From NCBI RefSeq assembly GCF_963169125.1, contig NC_084795.1, forward strand, positions 277,088,122 to 277,152,121: a stretch of DNA of 64,000 nucleotides, in the 5' to 3' direction. Every line of letters begins with the position of its first letter. Position 1 is the first letter of the stretch. The position numbers were made by a program, and so were the translations under genes. The notes under the pieces were generated by a model. That model made no database searches and was not told the DNA's origin. It saw nothing but the letters and a program-made list of their open reading frames with translations. Origin of the DNA: Humulus lupulus. Taxonomy: Eukaryota > Streptophyta > Magnoliopsida > Rosales > Cannabaceae. Below, in pieces: positions 1 through 11,765 of this stretch.

Positions 1-1730
1 CTTCCTAGTATACCCTTTTAGAAGGTCCTGGAAAATCATGATATTATGAGCAAGGTTCCTATTCTTAATAAAGGCCCCTTGGTTGCTATGAACTAGAAAA
101 GGAAGCACCTCCGCAATCCTAGTGCAAAGCAACTTCGAAATACACTTATAAAGGGTATTACAACACGCAATAGGCATGTAATCAATAGCTGATTTAGGGT
201 CAGCTACCTTAGGGATGAGAGAGATCACCGTTTCATTCAAGGATTTAGGCAAGAAACCATCTTTGAAGAAGCCTAAGACAGCATAAGATATTTCATCACC
301 AATGACACCCCAAAGACCCTTGAAAAATCCTGAACCAAAACCGTCCATACCAGGACTCTTAGATGAATGAAGCTAAACATTGCCTTTTTGACATCTCTCT
401 TACTGAACGGTCTAAGAAGTCTGACTTGTTGCTCCACTGAAAGGTTATTCCCCTTGTTCATGCAATCTAGATCCATCTCCATGGTAGCCGAGCTCCTCCT
501 CCCCATAAATTGCTCAAAATGGGACAAAAAATGATTGACAACTTTCCCATAGTCATCTTCAGTTTTTCCACCAGAAATATAAGAAGTAATTCTGTTTTCA
601 AGCCTTCTTTTTCTCATAACAGCATGAAAATACTTAGAATTCTCATCACTAAAGACCATCCAGTTAACCTTACTATGTTGCTTAAGGAAACAAGAATATC
701 TCTTCTGCTTGATAAAGAAACTCTGCTGAGCTTGGCTAACTGCTAACTGCACAGAAATATCAGATGGATTTTTTGCTAAAGCCTCCTGAACCAAACTAAG
801 CTCCTTCCTGGCAAGCTTGTAATCCAGCACAACATTGCCTACCTCCTCTCTGTGAAAACGCTTCAGCTCATGTTTCACTCGCAGCAGTTTCTTAACAAGT
901 TGATTCAGATTCTCTACCGGACCAGCCATAGAATACCAGCTTCTCAAGACTACCTCTTTAAAACTACTGTAATGGAACCAGTGATTACAGAAACGAAATG
1001 GCTTGATCCCAACATTGTTTAGCTCCTGGTTTTTGATAATACAAAAACTGTGATCAGAGACATAATCCCACTTAAAACAAGCTTCTGTCTTAGGAAAAGA
1101 TTCCAGCCAAGCATCATTAGTAAACATCCTATCAAGTTTAGAAAAAATCCGGTCTCCCAAATCTTGCTTATTGGACCACGTAAAATGCGCACCAGAGCAA
1201 TGAAATTCTTCCACTTGGCCTAAAGCCAGCCAATCTTGAGCATCAACAATGTCTTTAGCTAAAATCTGACGCCCTCCATTCCTATCTTGAAAGCTAAACA
1301 TTGCATTGAAGTCCCCGAAAATGATCCAAGGACAGTTCGGATGCCCAAAGTTAGCTAGATTGTCCCAAAGAGATTTCCTATCAACCATGGAATTGCTACC
1401 ATACACTACCGTTGCAAGGAACATATCCTTTTGCCCACTGACTTTGACTCTACAATGGACTAGTTGGGGGTCCTCAAATAAAACATCAACCTGAACAAAC
1501 TTAGCCTGCCAAATAATCAATATCCTTCCAGAGATAATGGAACTAGAAAAGTAGTCCCAATTGTGACAATTATTCCCAAAAACTTCCTGAATCTTCTCAT
1601 GTTTCACCTTCGTTTCAAAGAAGGCTCCAAACCCAACTTTATTCTCCTTACAAACATCTAAAATAGCTTTTTGTTTATCTTTTTTATTCATGCCCCTCAC
1701 ATTCCACCCAATCAAATTACACACTTCCAT
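1..1730 (-). pseudogene. LINE ORF2: AP-like endonuclease and start of reverse transcriptase, frameshifted
   Basis: Starts at the ATG at 1730. The first 230 residues form an exonuclease-endonuclease-phosphatase domain with the expected motifs: WNVRGMN near the start, FETK (catalytic Glu), GDFNA, and YVSDHS near residue 227. This nuclease nicks target DNA to prime reverse transcription. After a basic linker the frame breaks near 368-370, where one base appears to be missing. The reading frame then resumes with SPGMDGFG, followed by the RT finger region (LIPKVADP, and QGAFIKNR near 70-90), and runs off the left edge. The RT palm (YADD-type) would lie outside the window. Endonuclease identity is firm; the missing base is inferred from alignment of the two frames. 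Confidence 0.88.
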
Positions 1731-3097
1731 CAAGCTAAGGAGGAAAAATTAGTAACCTTAGTCCCTCCCCCTGTCTCCTGTAAAACAGCATAGCCAGTAC
1801 TAACATTAGTTGTGCTTGGAGCAACTACTGACTTGTTAATAACAGCCACAACCTGTTTAGACCCACGTCTTTTAGGAGTAGACCAGGCACCTCCATTGTC
1901 CGTTTTACTGGTTCCAACTAGCTGAGTAGATCCCTGTAAATTCTGGTCTTTAGTACTCACCTTCAACTCAGATCCCTTACATAAAGGCTCATCCCTTCTT
2001 TCCTTATCCGGAACTGCACTAAATGGCTCACTGTGAACTAAACTAGCAGCACCTGAATCTTGTTGTTTAGCACCTTCAGGACCATTATCTACTTGCTCAG
2101 CTTTATCTCCTTTAAGATCAACTGTTTTCTTCATCCAAATGCCTCATTTCCCCTTATTACAGTCAGCCACTATATGCCCTAACTGAGCACAAGTCGCACA
2201 CTTAGATGGGAGCCATTCATACTCAACCAATTGCTCAACTAACTGGCCTCTTTCATTGATAAAAGCAATGCTCTTAGGCGGATGATCCGAAATCTCCATG
2301 TCAACCAAAATCCGAGCATATTTAACCATATCTCTGCTCTGAGTCACCTTGTCCACCATAATTGGTTTACCAATAGTACTCACCAGAGCACTAAGGCTCT
2401 TCTTACCCCAATATTGCAATCCCAATCCATTCAAGCGAATCCAAACCGGGACAGATTTGACCATTCTAACCGAATCCAAATCTGTGGTCCAAGGGCGTAG
2501 AACAACAGGTTTTCTGTCAAAGTGAATAACCCCTGTTTCCAAAATCAGGTCTCGAGTGGCCTCATCCCTGAAATTAACCAGCGTGAAGCCTGAGTGCATT
2601 CGCACAATCTTATCTATCCCCAGGTTTCCCCAAATTCGTTTGATGAAACCCTCAAAAACTCGAAAATGAGGGTTGGCACCTAAAACAATACATACAATGG
2701 CATTCCTCCAAAATGATGCCTCAACCTCTACCTCTTCCAGATCCAGCCTAGCTACAACCTGATCACCAACCTTCATGGGTTCAGCAAAATCTAGTCTAGT
2801 CGAGGGAGTGAGAACCTGGTTCGCCTTGAATTTGCTCCAAACTTCTTTAGCCAAGTTCTGAAAGTCATTACCCTCAACCTCCTCTGCCCAGTTCGCTGCT
2901 CGAGATGATGAACGAAATGAATACCCCTCATCAATCTCCTCACCTCCACGGTCTAGCTCTAACTCTGCACAGGGTTCATGAAATTCCTCCACATTAATCG
3001 TCTCAACCGTTGCTTCAACATTCGACGAGATAACCTCCACTGTAGACTCATCGGAGACCACCGTCGGCTTCGATAGAACTTTCCTCCTCCGACCCAT
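1730..3097 (-). pseudogene. LINE ORF1, DUF4283 and zinc-knuckle RNA-binding protein, one stop
   Basis: About 455 codons in one frame from an ATG at 3097, interrupted by a single TGA at 2146-2144. The N-terminal 80 residues are acidic. A DUF4283-like domain spans roughly residues 95-290 and includes the string PVWIRLNGLGLQYW. A CCHC knuckle of the form CATCAQLGHIVADC follows near residue 310, just before the stop. The part after the stop (2143-1733) is Lys/Ser/Gln-rich and shows no recognisable domain. In this family ORF1 binds the element RNA in a ribonucleoprotein. The ORF1 stop and the ORF2 start overlap as TGATG at 1732-1728, which suggests coupled re-initiation. The stop is probably a point mutation, because the frame stays open on both sides. 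Confidence 0.85.
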
Positions 3098-4055
3098 GGG
3101 AAGAGAGAGAGAAATATCACACGCCTGTTTAAGTCAATATTATGTTCTAACTTAGATGATGTTGATTCTTAGTGTTTTTAGTACTTTTAGCTACATTTTA
3201 TGAGTTTTTTTATTTTTAAGCTAAAATGCATTTTTATGAGGAGTAAATTAATGGATATTGTGCAAGTTGTGGCTAGATTATTGATGGGAGACAAGAAAAC
3301 TCGAGAAAATTAAGTTTTGAAGCTGTTTGGAAGAAGTTTAGAGTGTTTCTGTGGATTGTGACAGAAAAAATAGTTGTAAATATTTTTATCAGCTATCCAA
3401 ATCATTTTGAATCGTCTAATTCCAAGTTATATCGAAAAAGTTACATTTAAAATACCATCAGTGGCTGAAGCGTAGAAAAATCTAACTAGGAAATTGAAGA
3501 AAAGAGACAGTGACTTGAGGCCGCAGCCCAGACATTTCCAAGCCCCCAGGTTGCAGGCCACAGTCGTAGCCCGCAATACGATTTTAAATCTCGATTTTAG
3601 GCAGCAACTTAGGGCATTTTTTTGTATTTTAAATTGTATTTTTAAATGCAATTAAATAGAGCTATAAAAGGGAAATTCCAAATTAACTTTTATTTACATT
3701 TTTGAGAGACTTAAACTCAGAGAGAGAACTTGAGAGAGAAGAAGAATTGATCATCATCATCATCATCAATAATCTAGTTTTTCTTCTTCTCCTTAAACTC
3801 TATTATTTTAAATTATGATACTAATTATGTTTGAGATTATGGAATAATTTCTTTCTAGGTCAAAACCCTATACATGAATTCTTGATTTCAATGATGACTA
3901 TTATTTTTCTTATTCCTTAATATTGAATTGCTTATTCTTCCATGCTAATTTCATTATTATTATTTAATCATACTTATAGAGCCTTTAATTAGGGTTATGT
4001 TTTAATCTATTATCATCTTAGAGTTTCTATTCTCCTAATTGTTTATAGCTCTAGG

Positions 4056-5596
4056 TGTGGATGCTAATAATTCCACACCGGTAAAGGATCTGCATCACTT
4101 GTCTAAGGTCCCTTGACGGTCCAAAGTAACCATGTCTAAAGTCCCGTAAGGTCCACTCTGTCAATGGGTGAGGCCTATTTGCATTGCAAGAGTGTCATAA
4201 AAGGCACCAAGCGCCTCGCGCGCATCCGTCACCTCGCATGTCCTTGGAGCTACGCGCACGCGTAACGTCTCGCGTGCATCAGGCGTTTCGCGCGCGCACC
4301 CAGCGCCTCGCACTGAGGGTCTCGCAGAAAGGGGCCTTGCACCAGGCGCACTGAGGCCTCGTGCCGAGGGTCTCGCGGAGAGGGGCCTCACACTAGGCGC
4401 GCCGAGGGTCTCGCGGAGAGGGGCCTCGCACCAGGCGCACCAAGGCCTCGCGCCGAGGGTCTCGTGGAGAGGGGCCTCGCACCAAGCGCGCCGAGGGTCT
4501 CGAGGAGAGGGGCCTCGCACCAAGGCCTTGCGCCGAGGTTCTCGTGGAGTGGGGCCTTACACCAGGCACACCAAGGTCGGGCCTCACACCAGGCGCACCA
4601 AGGCCTCGCGTCGAGGGTCTCGTGGAGAGGGGCCTCGCACCAGGCGCACCAAGGCCTCACGTCGAGGGTCTCACAGAGATTGCCTCCACCACATCCAGCG
4701 CCTCGCGCATAGGGCCACATGATGCTTGCCAACGCATGCCTCGCCATAGGCTCATAAGCCTCACCATAGGCTCATAAACCTCGTCATGTGAGATGATGTG
4801 CCTTGCACCCGAGGGTCCATGCAAGACCCCATGTCTTGCCTGGATTGAGATCCGTGAAAGGTGCCTTGCCTCGTCATATGAGGGGAACCAGTAAGGGCCC
4901 AACCATCGTTTGGTATCAAGCTAGAATTGGTGAAGGTAGCTAGGTATGTTACTCATGATGGCATGCAAGCTTTCCCACCCTTAAAGTTTAAGAGAGCATG
5001 GTGCATGATGAGTATAAGAAAACCCACGAGTGACGCAAAAGAGATCATACGGATACGAAGTACGTACGAGGGTACGACTCTAACTACCTCAGGTGATTGA
5101 CCCTAAAGGCCACGCCAGACAAGTAGTGGTCGTACGAATGGGGTACCTGATGTGGTCCTTCCCAACCAACCTCTGACGTTCGTACTAAACAGATGGTGGA
5201 GGTATAACTAAGTACTAAAGAGGAGGTGCTCCCGTAGACCCCGAGCATGTACTGGAGTCAACCACCACGCTCCTGGTGCCACTACTATCTGTAGACTGCA
5301 TCTGCAGAGTCGTGTCCCTAGGGACCACCATGTACAATGAGCCAACAGTGCTCTACTATAAATATGACATCCCTTCACCTGAAAAGGGGATGAGGATTTT
5401 ATGAGAAAAGTTTGTAACCACGCATTGCTAATAGACACTACACCTTCTCTCTATTTTTCAGTTTGAAATTTCAGCATTGACATTAGTGTGGAGATCATGA
5501 GAAAGTTTGCTTGAAGTTTGTTTGACTTGAATCTATTTCTTTTATAACTCATAAAGTTCTCAATCTAACTTAGTTGACGAGTTCCTACCGTCGACA
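4056..5596 (+). mobile_element. Solo LTR of an unassigned LTR retrotransposon, target duplication CTAGG
   Basis: The 1541-bp unit begins TGTGGATGC and ends GTCGACA, flanked by CTAGG at 4051-4055 and 5597-5601, the signature of an integrase-mediated insertion. A TATA box (TATAAATA) lies at 5357-5364, followed by a transcribed-leader-like stretch, so orientation is plus. The 5' half carries a GC-rich minisatellite (about 4195-4700). No coding domain is present, so this is a solo LTR. The family is not identified. Confidence 0.75.
4310..4690. repeat. GC-rich minisatellite, unit about 51 bp, inside a solo LTR
   Basis: Degenerate tandem copies built from GCCTCGCGCCGAGGGTCTCG, GGAGAGGGGCCTCGCACCA and GGCGCACCAA, with full units of about 51 bp and truncated units mixed in. 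CpG content is very high against an AT-rich surrounding. It produces long open frames on both strands rich in Arg, Pro, Gly and Ala, which are composition artefacts and not genes. Flanking sequence from about 4195 is related but more diverged. Confidence 0.8.
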
Positions 5597-6084
5597 CTAG
5601 GTTTAAGAGATAAAGTGCAATTAAGGATAATGTCAAAGGTATCTTTAGTTGTGATGAAGAATATGACCTACGTTAAATGAATATCACGCTTGTCGGGTTT
5701 GTTGCTTAGATTAACTCATCTCCACTCTAATTAATACTTTTGCTATATTAAATCTAAGGTGATTTTCCATTAGGTTGTTTAGTAAAAAGAATTTGTTAAG
5801 AGCGCTGCACTTTAATAAAGTATATAAGAGAGATTTGGGATAATGACTGCTTATGTGTTATCTGCGGAGTTAATAATTTGATTTTGGAATAGGGAATAAT
5901 AGTAATCACTGTTAATCTTGAATGATTGTTGAAGGTAGAGTATTGACTTTTACATGTTTCTTAAAATTATTATTTTCAGTATAATTGTATCGTTCACCAT
6001 TTTATATTATTTTTAATTTCACAGTATAAATTCCCCTTTTAATTCTTGTTTTTTGATTTTGGATAATAAGTTGAACTCTCGACA

Positions 6085-6396
6085 ATTTGGTGGATAAAAT
6101 CCCCACTGCAGCAAGAAGTTTAATATTTAACATGACAGCGAACTCTGAACAATTTGGTGTAAGACAAGATCCATCATCGCCACCACCTTAGAAGGCTAAT
6201 AAAGTGAGCACTTCAGTACAACAACAGATAAATTAACTCATTTCCATGGTGCAATAATTGGCCTTAGGACAATAGGCGTGACCATGCGGCATACATATGA
6301 TGGTGGAACATTCTATCGATATGTATCCTACTCTTCAAGAGAGTGCTCCAGAGAAAGTGAATGCCATTGGAGGGTTTCTTGGGCAACCAAGACAGC
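6085..6396 (+). pseudogene. Athila-like leader and gag, N-terminal piece
   Basis: A degenerate primer-binding region near 6086-6105 is followed by an ATG at 6132. The frame has several stops, then reads HSIDMYPTLQE and NAIGGFLGQPRQ up to 6396. This matches the Athila/Tat gag segment around the zinc knuckle, where the knuckle cysteines are partly lost. Only about 55 codons separate the start from this normally central gag segment, so most of the gag N-terminus is deleted. The reading frame stops at 6396, where a hAT element is inserted, and continues in frame after its 8-bp target duplication at 32777. Gag would form the virus-like particle; this copy cannot be functional. Confidence 0.7.
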
Positions 6397-6543
6397 TAGG
6401 GGTTAACATTTGGCCCGAAAACCCACATAACCCACCTGACTCAAGCTTGGAAAACCCATTTTTTCTAAAAACTCATCATTTTCAGGTGTAATTTGATCCA
6501 AACCTAAGTACATTTGGGTCAGGTTTAGGTTACACCTGATGTT

Positions 6544-8627
6544 TGTTAGGAAAAGTTCCTAGTGCGCAGCGGAAATTGCAGTAATGTTAGCATTGTATAT
6601 AACAAAAAAAATTCATATAAACAATTTTATATGTGGATCCTTTAATATGCAATATGTTAATCAACAAAATATGTATATGTAAAAATAATACGAAATGATT
6701 TACCTCTTGCAGCATATCAAGAATCATTGAATCTTTTCTATATATTTTGATCTTCCTATCCTCGCCAGAGTACTCACACCAAGATCTTCCAAAACATACT
6801 CTACATCTCAAGATGTGGGTGGGCACATAGAGAACAAGAATCAAATTTGTGAATTAAAAGTATTCTCAACATATGAGAATCTTGATTATAGGCTAGAGAG
6901 AAAGTTTTTTCTTTTGTGAAAAAAAAAAGATGATTTGTTTTTTCGTTTATGATTTCTCTTGTAAAACTGTTATATCCCTATAATCTATCATATAGAATAT
7001 ATAGATATTATTATCATAATAATAACAAGCAAATAAAATTGATCGTCTTAATAATAATAATAAATAAATGATAATTAAAAACAAAGCCTTACATTACATT
7101 TTAAAAACCATTTTCAAAATATTTTATTAATTAATTAAATAAAATAAAAAACCAATACCTGATCACTATCAGTAGTGGTACGTGTATAGGGCAGTCCAGG
7201 AAGCCCTATGCATGTAACATTTCCCTAAAATAAGGGAATTTGATTTTTCATGCATTTTGATTTTAATTAATTAATAATTATAAATTCAAATAAGATATCA
7301 CCGTTTTAAGGAAAAGATAACAATTCAAAATTCAAAATTTGAATTTCCATCATCATCTTATTATTAATTAAATAAATACAATAATCAAAACTAATTTTGA
7401 CTATCCATATTTATCCTTTCACACGTAAATAAAATAATTGATTAAAATCAACTTCTTTTATTTCTACACAATTTCAAAAATTGTATTAATGCAATAATAA
7501 ATTGTGCAACTTTAATTATCGCATAATTGCATATTTATCACAATAAATAAATATTCTCTCAAATAGTTCATTCACAATTTGACCCTTGTATCAACTCTTA
7601 CCTTGAATAGTGTTGATAGAGCCGTCTCGGAGACCAATAATTCCAAGCTCCAATAGATAAAATATTATTAACCAAAACTCTTTGATTCAATAATCACATT
7701 TATTAATCTCATGATTACTCCACTATAAATATGATGAGATTGCACTCTTGAGAATTAAAGACATATATTTACTGAGTACTTTATTATAACCATAAAGTGT
7801 CAATTGATATAATCATTACATAAAAATTAATCATCTATTGATGATTCATAATTAAGTGGGAATAAAATTACTATTTTACCATTTTAATTATATCTTGATT
7901 GCTAGTGTGCCATTGACTTTACTTGTGAAGGTTAATTCATAATCTGATTATGAATTTGACGTCAATAACCTTTTCAATTCCAAAAGCCAGCCTAATAGGG
8001 AACCATCATTCAATCTATAAGAATGTATAGATTTCATATTTGTTAAGTTATGTCCCCAACCATATACATCATTAAGTCCCCAAAACAATAGTTATTAGCT
8101 TGATCATTCTGACAAACCGTAATGCATGAATCAAATGATCAAATGACATATATAGGAGTTCATAGTAACTTCAGGATTAAGATCAGTTGTATATGATCAT
8201 TAGTTGATGTGTTTTATAATACTACGAAACGATATTCAAACAAGTATTATCAAATCACATCTGGTCCAGTTCTACATACTCTCAGTATGCAAAGTACCTC
8301 CACTAAAGTGTCCTACTACACTAGTAACCCGGATTTAGGTCACATGTATTCATAATACTAGTGGACCGTACTAGCAGTAATTAATCTAAAGATTCCATAA
8401 TTTTATTTTACTGTTAACTATTTAAGTCCATTATCTCAATCTCGATCCTCTCATACCAATATGAGATTGAGACCACCTAGACGGACTTAGGAATTTTCTG
8501 ATATTTACTTAATATTATTAACAATAATATATTACACAAGCTACATATATACAATAATTCAATTCATTAATTTATTTCATTAATACCATTGTCAACTACA
8601 ATTGCTTTAACGGCACAATTCCCAACA
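6544..8627 (-). mobile_element. Copia-type solo LTR, target duplication ATGTT
   Basis: Read on the minus strand it begins TGTTGGGAATTGTGCCG and ends TTTTCCTAACA, a typical Ty1/copia LTR start and end. ATGTT flanks it at 6539-6543 and 8628-8632. Length is 2084 bp. The 5' end in minus orientation (right side) is the usual glutamine-like AATTGTGCCGTTAAAGC sequence. No gag-pol is attached, so it is a solo LTR formed by LTR-LTR recombination. Confidence 0.8.
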
Positions 8628-8628
8628 A

Positions 8629-9744
8629 TGTTATGATTGGTTAAATACATGGTGCAAAAATCATAACGATTTCACTAAAGTCAACATGACCGGGTTGACT
8701 TTCGGCATAGACATTTATAAATCATATTTTTTATCAAAAATGTTTCTTTGGAGTATATGAGAGTACCCAAAAAGTTTGGAAGCATTTGATGATGTTTTGA
8801 GACAACTTTTGGAGTGTCAAGTCAGAGGCATCGACAACGCATTACCTCCCAAAGGCGACACATCGCTCAACCAATAAACAATAGACCATGCGACGTAGGC
8901 GATACATCGCCTGGGATGTCCGTACAATTCCGTACAGTGACGTGTTTTTGCTCCAAAATTCAAATTAAAATGCTATAATCTCATTGGTTGAGTCTAATGA
9001 GGTTCTTATATAATTTAAAAGGGTCTCTCTCTAGCTCTCAAAATTACTAGTTTTCTCCAAGAAACTCATCAAGCATTGCTTGACTTGTACGAGTTTCAAG
9101 GCTTGTTAAATTCCAAATCTAATTCTACTTGGTTGAAGTTTCAAGCAATAAGGGAAGGCTTGGTATAGAAATTTTGGACAACAATATTCTTATTGTGTAT
9201 AATCGTTAAATGTTCCCGAAGTTTGAAGATTCAAGTTGCTCAAAATAAAATGTTGTATTTTTCTAACCCTTATCTTGTATTTTGTCATTCTATTATGTTT
9301 ATGTTGTTAGCATTGATGATTAAGTGGTTCTAAGTTCATCTTATTATCATTTAATCACTTAATCATTTATAATCAAGATTTGCATTAATACCATGAATAT
9401 AGTTCTTTGATGATCAAGATTTGCCTTCATACTTTGAATAAGGTTATTGATTAGCATCAGCGGTTTGTAATATTGAACTTTTCCTATCATGTATTGTTGA
9501 TTAAGAAAGTGTAAAGTCATGAATTCCCAACAATTAAAATATTTATCTCTAATTACTTTCTTTTGTGTTTTTGCATAATCAACAATGAGAGAAATTTGTT
9601 TATCTTCTACAATCTTTAAAACATTGCTTCAAGATTTGGTTTATGTTGAACACACAACCATGGGAGATCAAAGAAAACTATATTTGTATATGTGCTACAT
9701 GAGTGTGGATATGGATTCAAAGTCTTCATCAATAAAGGATGAGA
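8629..9744 (+). repeat. Copia-like LTR and short leader remnant
   Basis: The stretch begins TGTTATGATTGG and has a matching end TTCCCAACA at 9532, suggesting a second Copia-type LTR on the plus strand of about 0.9 kb. A TATA-like TATATAATTT occurs near 9017, followed by a CT-rich leader. Upstream of it are GGCGATACATCGCC (8898-8911) and a related word near 8862. Past 9532 there is a short leader with an ATG at 9660, then a gypsy LTR begins at 9745. No target duplication was found, so boundaries are tentative. Confidence 0.4.
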
Positions 9745-11765
9745 TGTAACGCCCTAATTTCTCATAGATTACCGAGAACACAGCGTTGGGTTGTAATTGT
9801 AAATATTGCTCTTTTATTGAATAAAAATTTGAAAATAAATACATGGATCCATGGTTTTATAAAAATAAAATAATTGTCATTAACATAAAAAAAATGAGCA
9901 ACATTTAAATAAAAATAAAAATAAACATTTTAATAAAAATAGGCCCGCTTGATCTTCCTCGACTATGTGGTCTCCAACGAATACATCACGAAGCTCTTAG
10001 GTACCACTCGCCACCGGCCTTTCTATCCTTAATTTCTTGAAATAACAACATCATAAGGAGTGAGCTTCTAAGCCCAGTAAGGAAAATACAAATAAGAGTT
10101 AATCATATAATCAAACATAACATAAATTCACAAAAGTCATACCAACACAAACCTCTAGATCATATCATAACTTAAGTCATAATTCTAAATCATAATCTAT
10201 AAATCATAAATCATACTCTAACTCATAAATCATAGGTCATAGATCATACATCATAGGTCGTAAATCATAACTATAGGTCATATATCATAATCATAACTAT
10301 AATAACAAGTCAAATACAATAAAAAGATTAGTGTTTATACATGGGTGGCAATTAAGCCCCGGACAAAAGTCTGTCATACACCGAACATAGGTCTGTCATA
10401 CACCGGACATAGGTCCGTCATAAAGTTTTGGCAACCGAGCCTACCGGACATAGTCCGTCATACATCATTGGACACCTTAGGTCCAGACACAGTTACCCCT
10501 TTATTGTACCTGAAATGTTAGATCATACAAACATAAACCATATCATAACTATATCCTAATACTAAACTACCTAATTTTCCTTACCAAAAACTGGAACATT
10601 GGAGACAAGAGCGGGATTGGAACTCCTAAAACTAAACATAAAGAATGGTGAGTTTCTAAAGAAAAGAGATGAAAAGAAAACTAAATCATCAAAGAAGAAA
10701 CTTACCGAGAAGAACCTTAAATTAAGAACTTAAACACCTAACCATCAAAATCATAAATAGAAGTTAGGATCTGAAAGAAACTTAAGGAAAACTAAGGAAT
10801 CATAAAGAATAGAACTTATGAATAGTATTACCTTGGATGAACTAGAACCGTTCTACACCTCGATATCGAAATCACACTATATCTCACTACCCAAGTGTTT
10901 ATAAAGCTTAAGATGATAAAACTTTTATCCCAAAACCCTAGTGTTTCTCTCAAGAATAATCTAAGCAATTTGGAGGCTCTGAACTGTGCTTGAAGAATGA
11001 AGAAAATGGCTGAGCACTAGGTCCTATTTATAGAATTTGAGGAGTGAAACTATCCTATTAAAAAAAATACTTACATCCTTAAATAAACATGATTATGCCA
11101 AGTGTCATGCTCTTAATGGTTCTGGAGGGTCCTAGAGTTTCTAGATCTTTCTTTTATTTAAAAATACTTAATTTCATTCTAACTATAATCCAAATTTAAA
11201 TTTAAATAAAATAGAATCCAAACTTATGTAGAATATATCTCTAAATTATCTTATTAATATTTTTATTAAATAATTGAGGAATAATCTAACACAAAAAAAA
11301 ATATCCCAACGTCTAACTTCATAAATATCGTAACTCTAAACTTACCTGTACTAAAATCAACATAACTAGAGCTGTAGGATTCCGATTTAGACCATCTTTA
11401 TACTGTTAGAAATCTAATTCAATTATCTACAACTTTCTAGAAATACTATTTTTCAAAATTCATAATATAACTGGGTCAAAAATAGGTCGAAAGTTGCAGT
11501 ACCCTAAAGTTATTAAAAATCTATTTAATTATCTAAATAACAACCTAATCCACAAATATATTGACTAACCATAAAATAACAAACTCTAATTCCCTAGGCT
11601 GATTTCGAATTTACTAAGTCCAAAATCTTATTGGGCTTTATGTCGGCTCGATCCATAATACTTTTTAATAATATCATAATTAATTTATTATAATGCAATC
11701 ACCCCATTTTCCACAAACAAGGCTACTAATATCATAAACCTATACTATACTATAATAATCATAAC
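9745..11765 (-). repeat. Gypsy LTR, 3' portion; host of element E
   Basis: Begins TGTAACGCCC on the plus strand, which is the complement of an LTR end. It resembles the LTR of element B, with a short motif on splicing-leader-like GGAGTGAGC and CCCAGTAAGGAAAA (about 10058-10085), and ends on the far side of E with the B-like stretch CCTTATGTTATAATTAATAT (20862-20881). Near 10375-10480 are three or four copies of a 21-23 bp repeat containing CCGGACATAGGTCCG. Element E split this LTR at 11766; its remaining part is 20835 to about 20993. No clear outer target duplication was found. Confidence 0.6.

Larger units (their letters stand above)
1..3120 (-). mobile_element. L1-type LINE (non-LTR retrotransposon), 5' part
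   Basis: Reading from right to left, the element has a short 5' leader just above 3097, ORF1 and then ORF2 (endonuclease followed by reverse transcriptase). It continues past the left edge of the window, so the 3' end and poly(A) tail are not seen. The order ORF1 (DUF4283 plus CCHC knuckle) then ORF2 is that of plant L1 elements. It carries one in-frame stop in ORF1 and one frameshift in ORF2, so this copy is dead but not ancient. The 5' boundary near 3120 is approximate; an Athila-like LTR follows. Confidence 0.85.
3160..6085 (+). repeat. Athila-like 5' LTR (interrupted)
   Basis: AT-rich sequence leading into a degenerate Athila-type primer-binding region and gag start, so it is read as the 5' LTR of a plus-strand Athila-like element. 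A TATA box lies at 3663-3669, followed by a pyrimidine-rich and GAGA-rich transcribed leader (3700-3800). The left end (a TG near 3160-3166) and the right end (ACA near 6084) are estimates. It contains a 1541-bp solo LTR insertion at 4056-5596; without that it is about 1.4 kb. Upstream of the TATA box (3505-3590) is a short GC-rich patch of the kind seen in other LTRs of this window. Confidence 0.55.

Noticed and set aside
4161..4777. Several overlapping ORFs of 60-120 codons rich in Arg, Pro and Ala on both strands
   Set aside because: They come from the GC-rich minisatellite, which lacks stop codons in many frames. No domain, and the frames follow the repeat unit.
6397..6840. A hAT transposase gene within the hAT element
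   Set aside because: No transposase or BED zinc-finger motif was found in any frame of the parts that are not covered by retrotransposons.
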